Notes under the pieces: generated by a model
What the model saw: the letters and a program-made list of their open reading frames with translations, nothing else
Database searches by the model: none
Told to the model about the DNA's origin: nothing
In this document: positions 43,501 to 53,321 of the stretch, in pieces
How positions within the stretch are numbered: the first letter of the stretch is position 1
Layout: each line of letters begins with the position of its first letter
Made by a program: the position numbers and the translations under genes
Source: Mesostigma viride
Lineage: Eukaryota; Streptophyta; Mesostigmatophyceae; Mesostigmatales; Mesostigmataceae
DNA: 60,000 nucleotides
Direction of reading: 5' to 3'
NCBI GenBank assembly: GCA_009746045.1
Contig: RPFO01000165.1
Coordinates: 560,001-620,000, forward strand

Positions 43501-44850
43501 ACTGCCTGTCATCCTGGTTATGTCAAGCTACTTCATGAGGTGCAGCAGAGGTTTTGGTGGCCTGGCCTTTATCAGGATGTCAAGGCCTATGTGGATTCCT
43601 GTGACTCTTGTCAGAGAAATAAGGTCAGGAACCAAGCCACGCCCATTTTTCCCATGGCTATGCCCATTCCCCTGCGTCCTTGGATCAGTGTGACTATGGA
43701 CTTCATCTGTGGTCTACCCCTGTCGGACGGTGGCAATGACAGGATCCTGGTGGTCATGGACAGACTTTCCAGGATGTGCCATCTTATTCCTTGCAATGCA
43801 CACCTAACTGCTGCACAGTGTGTGGATTTGTTTATGAAGGAGATCTACCGTCTGCATGGCATGCCTAGAGTGATCATCACTGATCAGGACCCCCTCTGGT
43901 TGTCAGGGTTTTGGAAGTCATTCTTTGACATCCTGGACACTAAGCTGGCCTTTGGTGTGGCGTACAGGTGTGCCAGCACTGGTGCTGTGGAGCGGATGAA
44001 CAGGATTGTAAGGGAGTGTCAAAAGCATTATTGTACCCATGACAACAAGGAATGGGACAAGAAGCTGCCTTTCATTGAGTTTGCAATCAACAACTCTCCT
44101 CTGGCTCCCCATCAGATGTCACCCTTTGTGATCTGCAATGGCCAGTGTCCCCTGACCCCATTCGACTTGGAACTGCCTGACAGAGATGCTGAAGGCTCTT
44201 TCCAGCGACGTCTCGGTTCAGTTCAGCAGTTGCTGGCTTCCTTTCAGGAGGCTCACAGCATGGTGGCCACCCAGCTGTTGCGGACACAAGAAAAGTACCT
44301 GACCAAAGCCTGGCAGCAAACGGTGGCCAGTCATTCCTTTGTGACTCCTGGAGACTTGGTGTTGTTGGAAGCCAACAGGGTGCTGCCCGAAAAGGAGCAA
44401 TGCAGGAAACTGCAACCCCTCTGGCTGGGTCCTTAGCCAGTGGTGGCCACATTTCACTATGGTACCGTGGTCCAGGTCCAGGTGCCTTCCCATTGGAAGC
44501 TCAGGAATCATATTTTTCACCTAGCCCAGCTGAAGCTGTACAGACGTAACACCTTGCCAGGCAGGTTGTCGGCCCCCTTGCCTTATGAGTTGGATCCTGA
44601 GGGGGAGAAGATCTATGAAGTGGAGCGGTTGTTGGCTCACAGGGTGAAGGGGAAAGGTAGGACTAAACAGCTGCAGTTTAAGGTACACTGGAAGGGAGAG
44701 CCAGAGGTGACTGCTACGTGGCTGTGGTTGTCTGATCTCACCAACAGTCAATCTGCTGTCCTAGACTATTGCCAGCATCACGGGATTACTTTGCCTGAGT
44801 GGTATGTCATGGGCTCTGAGCGGTGTGCTCCCCTTCATAGCTCCCAGTGA
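40509..44850 (+). pseudogene. pol: G1 pol: protease, RT, RNase H, integrase, chromodomain
   Basis: Protease: LFMIDSGAGSNYIAA (40668-40712), then after a shift [53 protein letters not shown], then after a shift near 41630 FTKFDLRHAFSQIRV and YLDD at 41944-41955. RNase H: VRSDASQGAIGAVL, then a TAA at 42484 where related elements have a sense codon before RNYPVHEQELL, and TDHRPLVHVL. Integrase: HHCC zinc region (43471-43620), core acidic residues in VTMDFICGL, IITDQDPLW and GAVERMNRI. A TAG lies at 44434. Chromodomain at about 44610-44780 (YEVERLLAHRVKGKG, KVHWKGEPEVTATW), which would direct integration to marked chromatin. All domains are in the Ty3/gypsy order; three frameshifts and two stops make it inactive. 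Confidence 0.92.
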
Positions 44851-45046
44851 GTACTGCTAACTCCCTTTTGGTGCTGTGTGTCTGTGATTGCCAGCCATGG
44901 CAGACTCCAATCCTGAGGGGACACCTAGGTCAACAGCCCAACGTCGGGAGGACTTGAGGGCTACGTACGTGTTCCAGCACGACTATGCGGGTTCCAGGGC
45001 CACCGGCACCCCGCTTCAGGAAGACGCTGGGTTTGTGGAAGCTCAT

Positions 45047-45180
45047 TTCTATTAACCGTGGAACTCCAGGGTAACCAGACTCTTTATTAAAACAATAAGT
45101 AGAGCACATCGGGAAGTGGCCCTCAACTGGCCATCCTTACCCATGGGAACACTTTATGTCCAAAAAGGCTAGCCTTACCC
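45047..45180 (-). repeat. B2 repeat of element B
   Basis: 134 bp, same as 45593-45726. Confidence 0.93.
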
Positions 45181-45198
45181 CCAAACAGGCAACACACA

Positions 45199-45213
45199 GG
45201 GAGGGCGGGTGGG
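45199..45213 (+). other. G-quadruplex motif in the A2-B2 linker of element B
   Basis: GGGAGGGCGGGTGGG: four G3 tracts, single-base loops, antisense to the element. Confidence 0.75.
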
Positions 45214-45592
45214 AAAACAAAAGAGACCGCCATGAGCTAGGTGAGCAAGCTTTTATCGTGTTTCAAGGCCAACGGCTCTCTACCAACGGCCAGATCCGGC
45301 AACGGCCTCTAAACAGTTTTAGCCGTCAAGTTTTACTTCAGATATTGCCTGTTGCAAACCCGTCCGCAATCACAGATCTGCTAGGAGAACCTAGACGCAA
45401 AAATCCGTCGTCAAGGTACTCAGCACACCGTCAAGGTATGGGCCGCAACAATTAGGCCATATCTTCCGTAATACTCGTACACTAGAAGCCTAATCAACCT
45501 TATTACGATCACATCACCCAGCTCTATTTCACCTAGCATCAGCGGCTCCCCTTCCGTATCACTATAAAGAAACTATGTTCAGAGAACCCCGA
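45214..45592 (-). repeat. A2 repeat of element B
   Basis: 379 bp, same as 50050-50428. Confidence 0.93.
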
Positions 45593-45726
45593 TTCTATTA
45601 ACCGTGGAACTCCAGGGTAACCAGACTCTTTATTAAAACAATAAGTAGAGCACATCGGGAAGTGGCCCTCAACTGGCCATCCTTACCCATGGGAACACTT
45701 TATGTCCAAAAAGGCTAGCCTTACCC
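45593..45726 (-). repeat. B1 repeat of element B
   Basis: 134 bp, joined head-to-tail with A2. Confidence 0.93.
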
Positions 45727-45802
45727 TTACATCCCTCCCTGGCGACCCAAGCCAGGGGCAAAACAAAAACCGGTGGACGCATAAGACAAGAATGAAGGGA
45801 AC

Positions 45803-46639
45803 TTAAGAGGAAGGCAGAGAAAAGACGCTCCGCCAAATGCGCGGGGGGCAGGCGGCGATAGCCCGAACCAGGGCGTCAGGAAGGGTGAGGGCCAAGCTCC
45901 GGTGCAATCCCACATAGTGGGCGACAGTTTTGCTGCTGCGCCAGCGACCCCGATGCTGAATATCAGCCATGCTGCGCTGCCGCAAAAAATCATAGGTAGC
46001 CCCCCCATGCCGCAGCCCGTGAATGGTAAACACCGTGTCGACCCCCAAAGCTTGCGTGGCCTGATGCCAAACCCGGCTGAACTGGGCATAATCGTAAGGG
46101 AACACCCGCTCCCAGGCCGCCTTGCCACGCATACAAGCCCGCAAGAGGGTCTCAGTCATGACATCCTCGATCACCACAGACTGCACCTCCCCCTTAGCCG
46201 TCTTAGCTGACATCAACAACAAGGCGCCCCGCTGCGAACCCCGCAACCGAACATCAGGCTGCAAGCGCACATGGCCGACCAACAGGTTGAGCGCCTCCGA
46301 TACCCGCAGGTATTGTTGGAAAATAACGATGACCATCATAGCCGCACGAGGCTGCCGCTGGAGCACCATAGTACAAGCAAGCGCAAACGCAGCCTCCCAT
46401 GGAATGGGGGGGGGGCACGAGGGGGTGCCAACGTGCGCCAGCCAGCCAAAACACTTCGTGCCAAGGCCCAATCCCGCACCTCCCGGGGGAAGTACAAATT
46501 CAGGCCCATAAGCGCATTGACACACAACTGGCGGCTGTAACACCGTGAGTGCGCCCAAGCGACATACTCGCAATAGTATTCCTCTATCGTCAAGCCGCGC
46601 AACAAGCTGCCAACCCGACCCCGCCGGCTCGCCCACCAT
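45803..46639 (-). CDS. tyrosine recombinase catalytic domain of element B
   Basis: In this frame the recombinase reads PPPIPWEAAFALACTMVLQ, then box I YLRVSEALNLLVGHV with the catalytic arginine present, box II TIHGLRHGGATYDFL (H-x-x-R), RGRWRSSKTVAHYVGLHRS with the histidine and nucleophilic tyrosine, and ends VFSLPSS. It carries the complete catalytic set that element A lost. It is joined to 46336-47070 by a shift at about 46410, where the plus strand has ten consecutive G. That could be a sequencing or assembly slip. Strand-exchange enzyme for integration of the circular element copy. Confidence 0.9.
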   Translation of the reverse strand: MVGEPAGSGWQLVARLDDRGILLRVCRLGALTVLQPPVVCQCAYGPEFVLPPGGAGLGLGTKCFGWLAHVGTPSCPPPIPWEAAFALACTMVLQRQPRAAMMVIVIFQQYLRVSEALNLLVGHVRLQPDVRLRGSQRGALLLMSAKTAKGEVQSVVIEDVMTETLLRACMRGKAAWERVFPYDYAQFSRVWHQATQALGVDTVFTIHGLRHGGATYDFLRQRSMADIQHRGRWRSSKTVAHYVGLHRSLALTLPDALVRAIAACPPRIWRSVFSLPSS

Positions 46640-47070
46640 GCGAAAAAGGACCTAAGACCCCGATGGTAAACCATCAAAGTAGCCGGCTTCACCTTGCCCT
46701 CAAGAAGGGTCAAGTAGCTAGCGCCAAGCCGAGGCCCGGGATTGGGATGAACACCCTCGCGAGTCAAATCGCGGACCCACCCGGCCACCGAGGCAGCCAT
46801 GGAAAGCCCCCGCGAAGGCCCATCCGCAGGCTGAAGCTCACTTGGCGTCCATACCCATTGTGAGCGGCTGCCGGTGACCAACGTAAGAGCGCACAACCGG
46901 CGGCATTGCTTGTTTAACCGGTAAGAAGAGGAACGCCCTTTAGCCAAGCAGCCCAAAGCGGCAGTGGAGTCCACTAACCTCACCACCCGCTTACCCCATG
47001 TTCCGAGGTTCCGGGCCGAGCGCTCCACCCCCTTCACAGCGGCCCGCACTTCCTTCTCGTTGATGTGCAT
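46336..47070 (-). CDS. pol: RNase H end, 2A-like motif and recombinase N-domain of element B
   Basis: Begins inside RNase H (HINEKEVRAAVKGVERSARN) and carries RLVDSTAALGCL and LQPADGPSRG. EGVHPNPGP follows at 46732-46758. The recombinase N-terminal domain starts at LLEGKVKPATLMVYHRGL and includes QLCVNALMGLNLYFP. It ends in a shift at APPP (about 46410). Together with 47034-49310 and 45803-46639 it makes up one Pol. Confidence 0.88.
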   Translation of the reverse strand: MHINEKEVRAAVKGVERSARNLGTWGKRVVRLVDSTAALGCLAKGRSSSYRLNKQCRRLCALTLVTGSRSQWVWTPSELQPADGPSRGLSMAASVAGWVRDLTREGVHPNPGPRLGASYLTLLEGKVKPATLMVYHRGLRSFFAWWASRRGRVGSLLRGLTIEEYYCEYVAWAHSRCYSRQLCVNALMGLNLYFPREVRDWALARSVLAGWRTLAPPRAPPPFHGRLRLRLLVLWCSSGSLVRL

Positions 47071-49310
47071 GGTCGAATCGCGCCAGCGACTCTTGATCCC
47101 GACGCGCCATCGCCCGTGGATGATGGCTTTTTCCGCGGCCTTGGTCTAGGCCCGGCATACATGGCCTCACCTGGGGTGAGGAGGGTTGGGTAACCCCGCA
47201 CCTCCCGGGCCCGAGCTAATTCCGTCACCTCAGCTGGGGCCATCTCAGCGTAGACAACCCCCTGCCCAAAACTAGACGCATCCGAGGCCACCACCACCGG
47301 AGCCAGGGCAGCCCCCCGGTCCACACGGAGCATGGGGGCCAACGCCATGGCACACTCGAGCTCATCGCGCACACCTTGCCACAAAGGTCGCGTTCGCTGG
47401 CCCCACCCCTTGAGGTTGATGAACTTAAAACTCTGCTGCCATATGGACAAGCAAGTGCGGCTGAGCATCTGCAGCCACACCCACCGGCCCACGACGGCCG
47501 CCAGCGCCTCAGCGGTAGCGCGTCCCCTCTCGAGGAGTACACGAGTGTGCGCAACCACAAGGGTGAGCTGCTTAGCTGTCGGCTCCAACACCCCATCCCG
47601 CCGGTGAACAACACCCAGAGCTTCTAGCTCGTCCTCCCCCTCCGGGCTAGCCATGATCGTCTTGTCCTTGGAGGGCACAAGGTTGTTAGGCGCGTACCCG
47701 TCTTCAATAGCACTCGCGATTAAGCGATTCACCGCCTCGCACGTGCGCCCATTGCTGACCACCAGGTCATCAATAGTGATGGATACCATAGGGGCAGGGG
47801 GGTCCTCAAGGTCGATTTGCATCTCCCTCGTGCTCTCCTCCTTGTACTCGATGGCTAGGGCGGTTGGGTTACCCCATGCATTCCGAAGCACGGTCAGCTC
47901 CCCTACACTTGTGAGGCGGTTCACCTGCCGTCTAGGATCCAAAGCGCCCGTGGCATAGAGGACCATCTCATGGATGGCTTCCCCTAGCGCTACAGCGTGG
48001 GAGTGCCCCATGGCCAGCACTTTCAGCACTGGCCACACCCTCCTCCGCCGCCCCGGCAGCCCGACATCGGTGGACCACACATCAGGTAGCCCTTGATAAT
48101 CCCACCACCACTCCGGCACTTGGATGGTATAGTAATACGAGACCAGATCGCTCTTGGCCGTGTAGCACCGACCCTTGATATAGACCTCCGAGTATATGCC
48201 CAGGTGGGGTAACACCGTCTTAGGGGGGTCCACCCACAGTGCGTTCCCCAACTTCTTATTCACAATGAGCCTTAACTCCCCCACTCCTTTGGCCACCCCA
48301 AAACATCCGTCTACCCACTTTGGCCGCGTCTCTCGGAACTCCACCATCCCCACGTCCGCTGCCCTCCCCATCAACTTGCCCCACTCCGCCATGGTGCACC
48401 CTCGGCTGGGGGCAGGTACATTCCAATACCTCGCACTGGCAGCCACCTCCGGCTTGATGCAGTTGGCTTCGCTCGCGTACACCTCTCGCCAACTAGGTCG
48501 TAGCGCCAGCAAATCCAGCAGCTTCGCCTTTCCTGCCACCTCGCGCTTCGGCAGACTCACCCGCTCCGCCACAAGTTGTTCATACTTATTACATTTCCCA
48601 TAGATTAGATCACTTCCTTCTGCGGGGCCTGTCGCAACGCCGGTTACGCGGCGACTGTACCACTCGCAGTGCTTCTTGACCCTTTTCAGGGCCTCCGCCG
48701 TTCCTCTGGAGCACGCGCCTCCAGATTTAGGCGGAGGGTCTGCCCCCCCGTGCCATAGCCAATTCAACCACGTAATCACCTTGTGTTGTAGAGTGAAGGT
48801 CCGGCGGCGGCGAGTTGCACGCTGGCGTCTGCGTGCTGACCTCACTCTCCCCCACGTAGTGCTTAGAGGCATTGTAGGAAGAGGCAGTGGGAAGGGGGAG
48901 CGGTTTACCCTTTCGGTGTTTACTTGGTTTGCTGGGCCTTGCCCAGCTTCTCCATCATCGTGGCGCTTTGCAGGGCCATCTTCATGGCCGGGTTGCTCAC
49001 CAAGGAGGCATCTTCCTTGAGAGCAAGGAGGTGGCCAGCCACCTTCCACCCTCCTGACCCCTGGCTCTCCACTAGGAGCATGGCTGCCACCACCCTCATG
49101 AGATACTCTACCCCAGCCAACTCCCCGGCTGCCGGCCCCAACTCCTTGAAGAGTGTGTCCATGGCCAGGGCGATGTTCATGACCACCTTCCTGCTTTCCT
49201 GGTTCCTCCACCCCCCTTGGCGAGTAGCCATGATCCAACTCTTTATCCCCCCTCCATTGTCGTTGGCATCCTCGAGCACCTCGGGGAGCACTCTCTCTTG
49301 CACCCTCCAA
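47034..49310 (-). CDS. pol: reverse transcriptase and RNase H N-part of element B
   Basis: 758 codons in the -1 frame relative to gag. The first ~390 bases overlap gag, so true pol starts downstream or by frameshifting. Contains TTWGRVRSARRRQRAT, RT blocks RPKWVDGCFGVAKGVGELR, KSDLVSYYYTIQVPEWWWD, the catalytic SITIDDLVVSNGR with both aspartates, and the first RNase H block VVASDASSFGQGVVY. The frame is lost after MYAGPRP near 47150 and RNase H continues in 46336-47070. Best RT copy of its family in the window. Confidence 0.9.
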   Translation of the reverse strand: MEGARESAPRGARGCQRQWRGDKELDHGYSPRGVEEPGKQEGGHEHRPGHGHTLQGVGAGSRGVGWGRVSHEGGGSHAPSGEPGVRRVEGGWPPPCSQGRCLLGEQPGHEDGPAKRHDDGEAGQGPANQVNTERVNRSPFPLPLPTMPLSTTWGRVRSARRRQRATRRRRTFTLQHKVITWLNWLWHGGADPPPKSGGACSRGTAEALKRVKKHCEWYSRRVTGVATGPAEGSDLIYGKCNKYEQLVAERVSLPKREVAGKAKLLDLLALRPSWREVYASEANCIKPEVAASARYWNVPAPSRGCTMAEWGKLMGRAADVGMVEFRETRPKWVDGCFGVAKGVGELRLIVNKKLGNALWVDPPKTVLPHLGIYSEVYIKGRCYTAKSDLVSYYYTIQVPEWWWDYQGLPDVWSTDVGLPGRRRRVWPVLKVLAMGHSHAVALGEAIHEMVLYATGALDPRRQVNRLTSVGELTVLRNAWGNPTALAIEYKEESTREMQIDLEDPPAPMVSITIDDLVVSNGRTCEAVNRLIASAIEDGYAPNNLVPSKDKTIMASPEGEDELEALGVVHRRDGVLEPTAKQLTLVVAHTRVLLERGRATAEALAAVVGRWVWLQMLSRTCLSIWQQSFKFINLKGWGQRTRPLWQGVRDELECAMALAPMLRVDRGAALAPVVVASDASSFGQGVVYAEMAPAEVTELARAREVRGYPTLLTPGEAMYAGPRPRPRKKPSSTGDGASGSRVAGAIRPCTSTRRKCGPL

Positions 49311-49978
49311 TTCACCACTTGTGCTCGAGTGGGCAGCGTCACCCCTTTGGTCTTTTTCGGCTTCCTGGAAGCCCCATCTGCCCCGGCCAGCGCATCCTTC
49401 AATTTCGTCAGGAAATCCTCTTCCTCGGACTCCTCCTCCTCCTCCTCTTCTTTGCCCGCCTGCCCCTGCTTGCCAATAATAGCCGCCAGCTCCAAGAGCT
49501 GCTCCCTCACATCCCCCGCGGCCTTTCCCTTGCTCGGGGCTGGGCTTCCGACTTTTTTCGTCCCCTTTTTCGCCCCTTTCGTGGGCCGGCGTGGTGGCTG
49601 CATCTCCTCTTCGTCCGAGTCCGCCAAGTCCCGGGCGCTTTGGAGGGCTGCCACTAGCGCTTCGTTTGGGTCCGCTGCTGCCAGAATTTCAGGCCCGTCC
49701 ACGTGGTCGACCAGCAGTCCAACGACGGACTCCAGCTGGGCCGCAGACCACCGGCTGACAGTAGTTACCCAGTCGGTCCCGAGGACCGCCTCAAAGGCAG
49801 CGCACACTTCAGGCAGGCCCGAGCAAGTGGAGAGCTCCTGATGGAGCCTTTTCTTCTGCGTCGGCCAGCCTAGTCGGCCCTTTCCCGTCTGTTTAGTAGC
49901 TGTCGGCACCTCGGGATTAGCTTTCGGTAATTGCTTCCCAGCACCTGTCGAACCTGGCTTCCGCCCGGGCTTCGGCAT
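48920..49978 (-). CDS. gag: Gag-like protein of element B
   Basis: 352 residues, intact, start MPKPGRKPGSTGAGKQLPKA. Colinear with element A gag (351 residues): helical N-part (VLGTDWVTTVSRWSAAQLES), acidic linker (EEEEEEESEEED at about 186-197), conserved core RVLPEVLEDANDNGGG, MNIALAMDTLFKELG, EYLMRVVAAMLLVE. Expected to form the particle that packages element RNA. Its intact state despite high divergence from A indicates past selection on the protein. Confidence 0.8.
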   Translation of the reverse strand: MPKPGRKPGSTGAGKQLPKANPEVPTATKQTGKGRLGWPTQKKRLHQELSTCSGLPEVCAAFEAVLGTDWVTTVSRWSAAQLESVVGLLVDHVDGPEILAAADPNEALVAALQSARDLADSDEEEMQPPRRPTKGAKKGTKKVGSPAPSKGKAAGDVREQLLELAAIIGKQGQAGKEEEEEEESEEEDFLTKLKDALAGADGASRKPKKTKGVTLPTRAQVVNWRVQERVLPEVLEDANDNGGGIKSWIMATRQGGWRNQESRKVVMNIALAMDTLFKELGPAAGELAGVEYLMRVVAAMLLVESQGSGGWKVAGHLLALKEDASLVSNPAMKMALQSATMMEKLGKAQQTK

Positions 49979-50049
49979 CCCAGCCGCTTTGCAGAAAGGA
50001 ATTCTGGGCGTCAGCTACGCTGCCCCTGACCCCTGTCGCCGCCTTCGTT

Positions 50050-50428
50050 AAAACAAAAGAGACCGCCATGAGCTAGGTGAGCAAGCTTTTATCGTGTTTC
50101 AAGGCCAACGGCTCTCTACCAACGGCCAGATCCGGCAACGGCCTCTAAACAGTTTTAGCCGTCAAGTTTTACTTCAGATATTGCCTGTTGCAAACCCGTC
50201 CGCAATCACAGATCTGCTAGGAGAACCTAGACGCAAAAATCCGTCGTCAAGGTACTCAGCACACCGTCAAGGTATGGGCCGCAACAATTAGGCCATATCT
50301 TCCGTAATACTCGTACACTAGAAGCCTAATCAACCTTATTACGATCACATCACCCAGCTCTATTTCACCTAGCATCAGCGGCTCCCCTTCCGTATCACTA
50401 TAAAGAAACTATGTTCAGAGAACCCCGA
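50050..50428 (-). repeat. A1 repeat of element B
   Basis: 379 bp, same as 45214-45592; includes GTTC-TCT-GAAC near its outer end. Confidence 0.93.
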
Positions 50429-50643
50429 TTCCTGAACTTGTTTCAACGTATGGTGCACGACCAGCAACGCCATGACCAGCGTCATGGGGCCCTGATGACG
50501 AGGTTGGACCATGTGGAGAGTCTGGTCCATCAGATGGCAGAGCATGTGAAGGCTGGGCACCTTCCATCTGTGGTTTCTGCTGTGCCTGCTGTCCCTGATG
50601 CCCAGGTGGTCCAGGAGGCTATCCCTGTTGTCTAATCACCAAG

Positions 50644-52385
50644 AAAATGTCCTCAAATGAGGACATTTTCTAGCATGGATACCATTTGTAATAACTAACA
50701 CATGTCAACACATCCATGGGTACGGCATGGAACCATGTTCATTTATGATATGTTCAAGAGTTGCAATGCTTAACATCCACGAAATATGCTCATTGTATAA
50801 TTGTTTACGATTTATGAATGCAGGGGGGTCGCTACGCGAGTGACCAAATAGCACTCAAGTCAACAATATGCCAAGAAAGAAGGCATGGCCAGGTCATGGC
50901 TGGTCCTGAAAATGCACCCAGGGTGCCCACAACATGTCTATGTTACACCCTCGCAGTCCTAGACCCTGCAGCCTGCCAGGGGGGGGGCACAAAATGAACT
51001 GGCAGCCAGGGACCATGGTGCAGGCCAAACAGCAGGTGTAAAGCTAGCTCAGTCCAAAGAGTGAAATATGATGCAAATACTTGCCAAGGTTAGGTCCGTG
51101 AGGGAATCATGATCGTTAGTAGAGGCTCGGCTGCCACCACGGTGCTAAACCATCATGTTGAACCCTTACGTTATATATGAAACATATACTGCAAAGAGGC
51201 ACAAGTTGTAGCACAAGCACAATGTAAACATGACAAGCTCAAGTTTCCAAGCCAGTCTTGATCACTTGGACATGAGTTGAAGCATTAGAAACATATGGGC
51301 AACATACCAGCAAGCCTTGAAAAACTTCTCAGCAACAAGGCAGTATATGTGTTGAATCAAACTACCACATCGCAATTAAGCACAGCGACTTCTACTTGCT
51401 GCTGTTTTGATAACGCAAGGCCGTTGACCTTTTCAGTGACGCAACGGGAAAAGAAAGTACCGCCCAGCAAACCTCCGTTATCCCCCGGACATAAACGTAA
51501 TCAAAACCACGAAGTTGGGCATTGAAAGCAACCGGAATTATCACGTCTGTGGGAGTTATAGGTTACAATCCGCTTAACACGCTTACTTAGAAGGATGCGG
51601 TTGAGAATGACAGTCGGATCCTTGTTCTTTACGTGCGCCCAGGCCGCCAGCTGCGCGGGCCAGCTCAAGAAATATATATTAAAGGACGGTGACGCGTGGG
51701 AAGCACCAAGCCTTGCGGCAAAAGAAAAATATGGCTCGCGCTCGCCCTGGTTTTCGCCAGGCGCGACTGCGACATCACGACGAAAAAATAGAGACTCTTT
51801 GACGCATGCAACTGCCCAGGTCCCTCTTCTCCCCATGTCGCCCATAAGCCCAGAAGCGTACCATAACCCATACTCACGATATCCGCAGCGCCTGGGCGGA
51901 AAAAGAAATTGTAAAACCGAACTGCGAACTGACCTATCATGCGATCTACGTAGCTCTCAGATTTTCTTCAACAATGCCAAAATCTGTTCATGAACAAAAT
52001 TTTCGACAAATACAAAGCACCTGCACGTGAAGAATAGCATCTTCGAAATCACTAGATGACGATCTAAAATGCTGTCTTCGTCCGGGGCAAAATAATGCCC
52101 TATAACATTCAGGCAAGCCTCGGAACTGGCACGACCCCATAGCCGCCACTCGACAAAACACTCGATTGCATTGCGATGTTCTTGCTATTGTAGGTACTTT
52201 TCGTCGCCTCATATTTTCCAGGTACGGTCGACCCCTGTCGACCCCAGGGGCTTGGCGCGCTCAGTACCTATCCCAGTTTCGCGCCAAAACCCACCAAGTG
52301 ACCCTAGGACCAAATTTGGCGCCAAAACCGCGCCCCTGACCCCCCCCGTCTCAAACGAGGACTATGTCCTCAAATGAGGACATTT
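50644..52385. mobile_element. insertion I with palindromic ends, probable non-autonomous DNA element
   Basis: Interrupts G1 ORF3. Each end carries a hairpin: 50644-50669 (stem AAAATGTCCTC, loop AAAT) and 52364-52383 (stem ATGTCCTC, loop AAAT). The two hairpins are also inverted repeats of each other. The 1.7-kb interior has no convincing gene. The target duplication is not clear, and edges are uncertain by a few bases. Confidence 0.5.
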
Positions 52386-53321
52386 GGTTTTTGGACACTG
52401 TTGCCCCAGTTACCTCCTCTGCATGTGGAGGCCACCCCACCTTCCAAGGTTGTGGTACATCTGCCCAGGTCTGTTGTTCCAACCAAGCAGGTGGAGCAGT
52501 ATGTGGACCACCGCAAGTGTGTGCCTGAGCAGTGTGACTGGTGCAACTCCTTGTACAAGGCCATGCAGGCCCTGGACCAGACGGTGGTGGAGGATGGCGA
52601 ACTGGTGCCTGAGAGTATGGTAGAGCTGGTGTTGGACTGTTTGCCTCCCAGTCTGTGTGAGATTGGCTCCCCCCTGGTGGCCTATTATATCATGCACACT
52701 GTCTTTGCCATGTATCCTTGGCCTTCTTTTGACATGAGGCCGGCGGAGGGCCAGGATTTGATGGCTGCCCTGCCTGGTGAGCTGAGGCTGGCATTTGGGG
52801 AGTTGAAGCCAGCTGGGTATGCTCAGACATATACCGAGCTGATAGAGCAGGCTGTCATGAAGGGAGAGTTTGACATGACTCCGTCTTCCGGCTGCTCTGT
52901 GCCTTCTTGTTTTCCTCACAAGGACACCACGTATTCGTGGGGCTGCAGTTGCCCAAGTTCCCCAACGAGTTGAGGGCCAGGCTCACTCCTCTGAGCAGGG
53001 TGTTGGTACCCGTATTGGGGGCCAACTGGGGGCCTGTCAAGGCCTTCCTGCAGCTGTGGTGGGCCTATAGTAACTGGCTGTGTCGCCACAAGACAGCTAG
53101 TGGCTGGGTCTTTGACCCCCTCCGCCAGGCTGTGGTTACCCTGTCCTTCCCTGCTCAGTGCAGTCGGTTTTCTGCTGAGTTGGGCAAGGCTGCCGAGACC
53201 TGCCTGGATGGATATTCAGGTCAGCAGGAACTGGCCAGATCTGGTGGCCATGGTGGAGCATTTTCCCTTGTTCGGAATGAAGGGGAAGGATACGAAGAAG
53301 GGGGATTGGTTCACTCTGTGA
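52386..53321 (+). pseudogene. G1 ORF3, second part, unknown protein
   Basis: Good coding appearance from LPQLPPLHVEATPPSKVVV, through YVDHRKCVPEQCDWCNSLY, MVELVLDCLPPSLCEIG and LVAYYIMHTVFAMYP, to about 52900. A shift leads to FVGLQLPKFPNELRARLTPL, then LLQLWWAYSNW-like sequence. A further shift near 53215 gives VSRNWPDLVAMVEHFPLFG, stop at about 53321. Roughly 300 residues with Cys/His clusters and hydrophobic helices. No family recognised. The position after integrase is where envelope-like or accessory ORFs sit in some gypsy elements, but no signal peptide is evident. Confidence 0.5.

Larger units (their letters stand above)
45047..50428 (-). mobile_element. PAT/DIRS-like YR retroelement B, nearly intact
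   Basis: On the minus strand: A1 (50428-50050), gag, pol, B1 (45726-45593), A2 (45592-45214), linker, B2 (45180-45047). Repeats appear identical. Starts TCGGGGTTCTCTGAAC, ends TTAATAGAA. Removal joins GCTCAT to TTCCTG and restores the G1 ORF3 frame exactly, so there is no target duplication. Only two frameshifts in pol. Confidence 0.93.
44897..50635 (+). pseudogene. G1 ORF3, first part, split by element B
   Basis: ATG at 44897 follows the chromodomain by 47 bases. MADSNPEGTPRSTAQRREDL runs to VEAHF at 45046 and, after removing element B (45047-50428), continues in frame as FLNLFQRMVHDQQRHDQRH to IPVV, stop 50633-50635. The joined frame is about 118 codons, predicted helical with heptad-like spacing (ALMTRLDHVESLVHQMAEHV). 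I recognise no family. Coding sequence after integrase/chromodomain is unusual in chromoviruses. Confidence 0.55.

Noticed and set aside
51295-52212. Small frames inside insertion I
   Set aside because: Short, on both strands, without motifs; the insertion looks non-coding.
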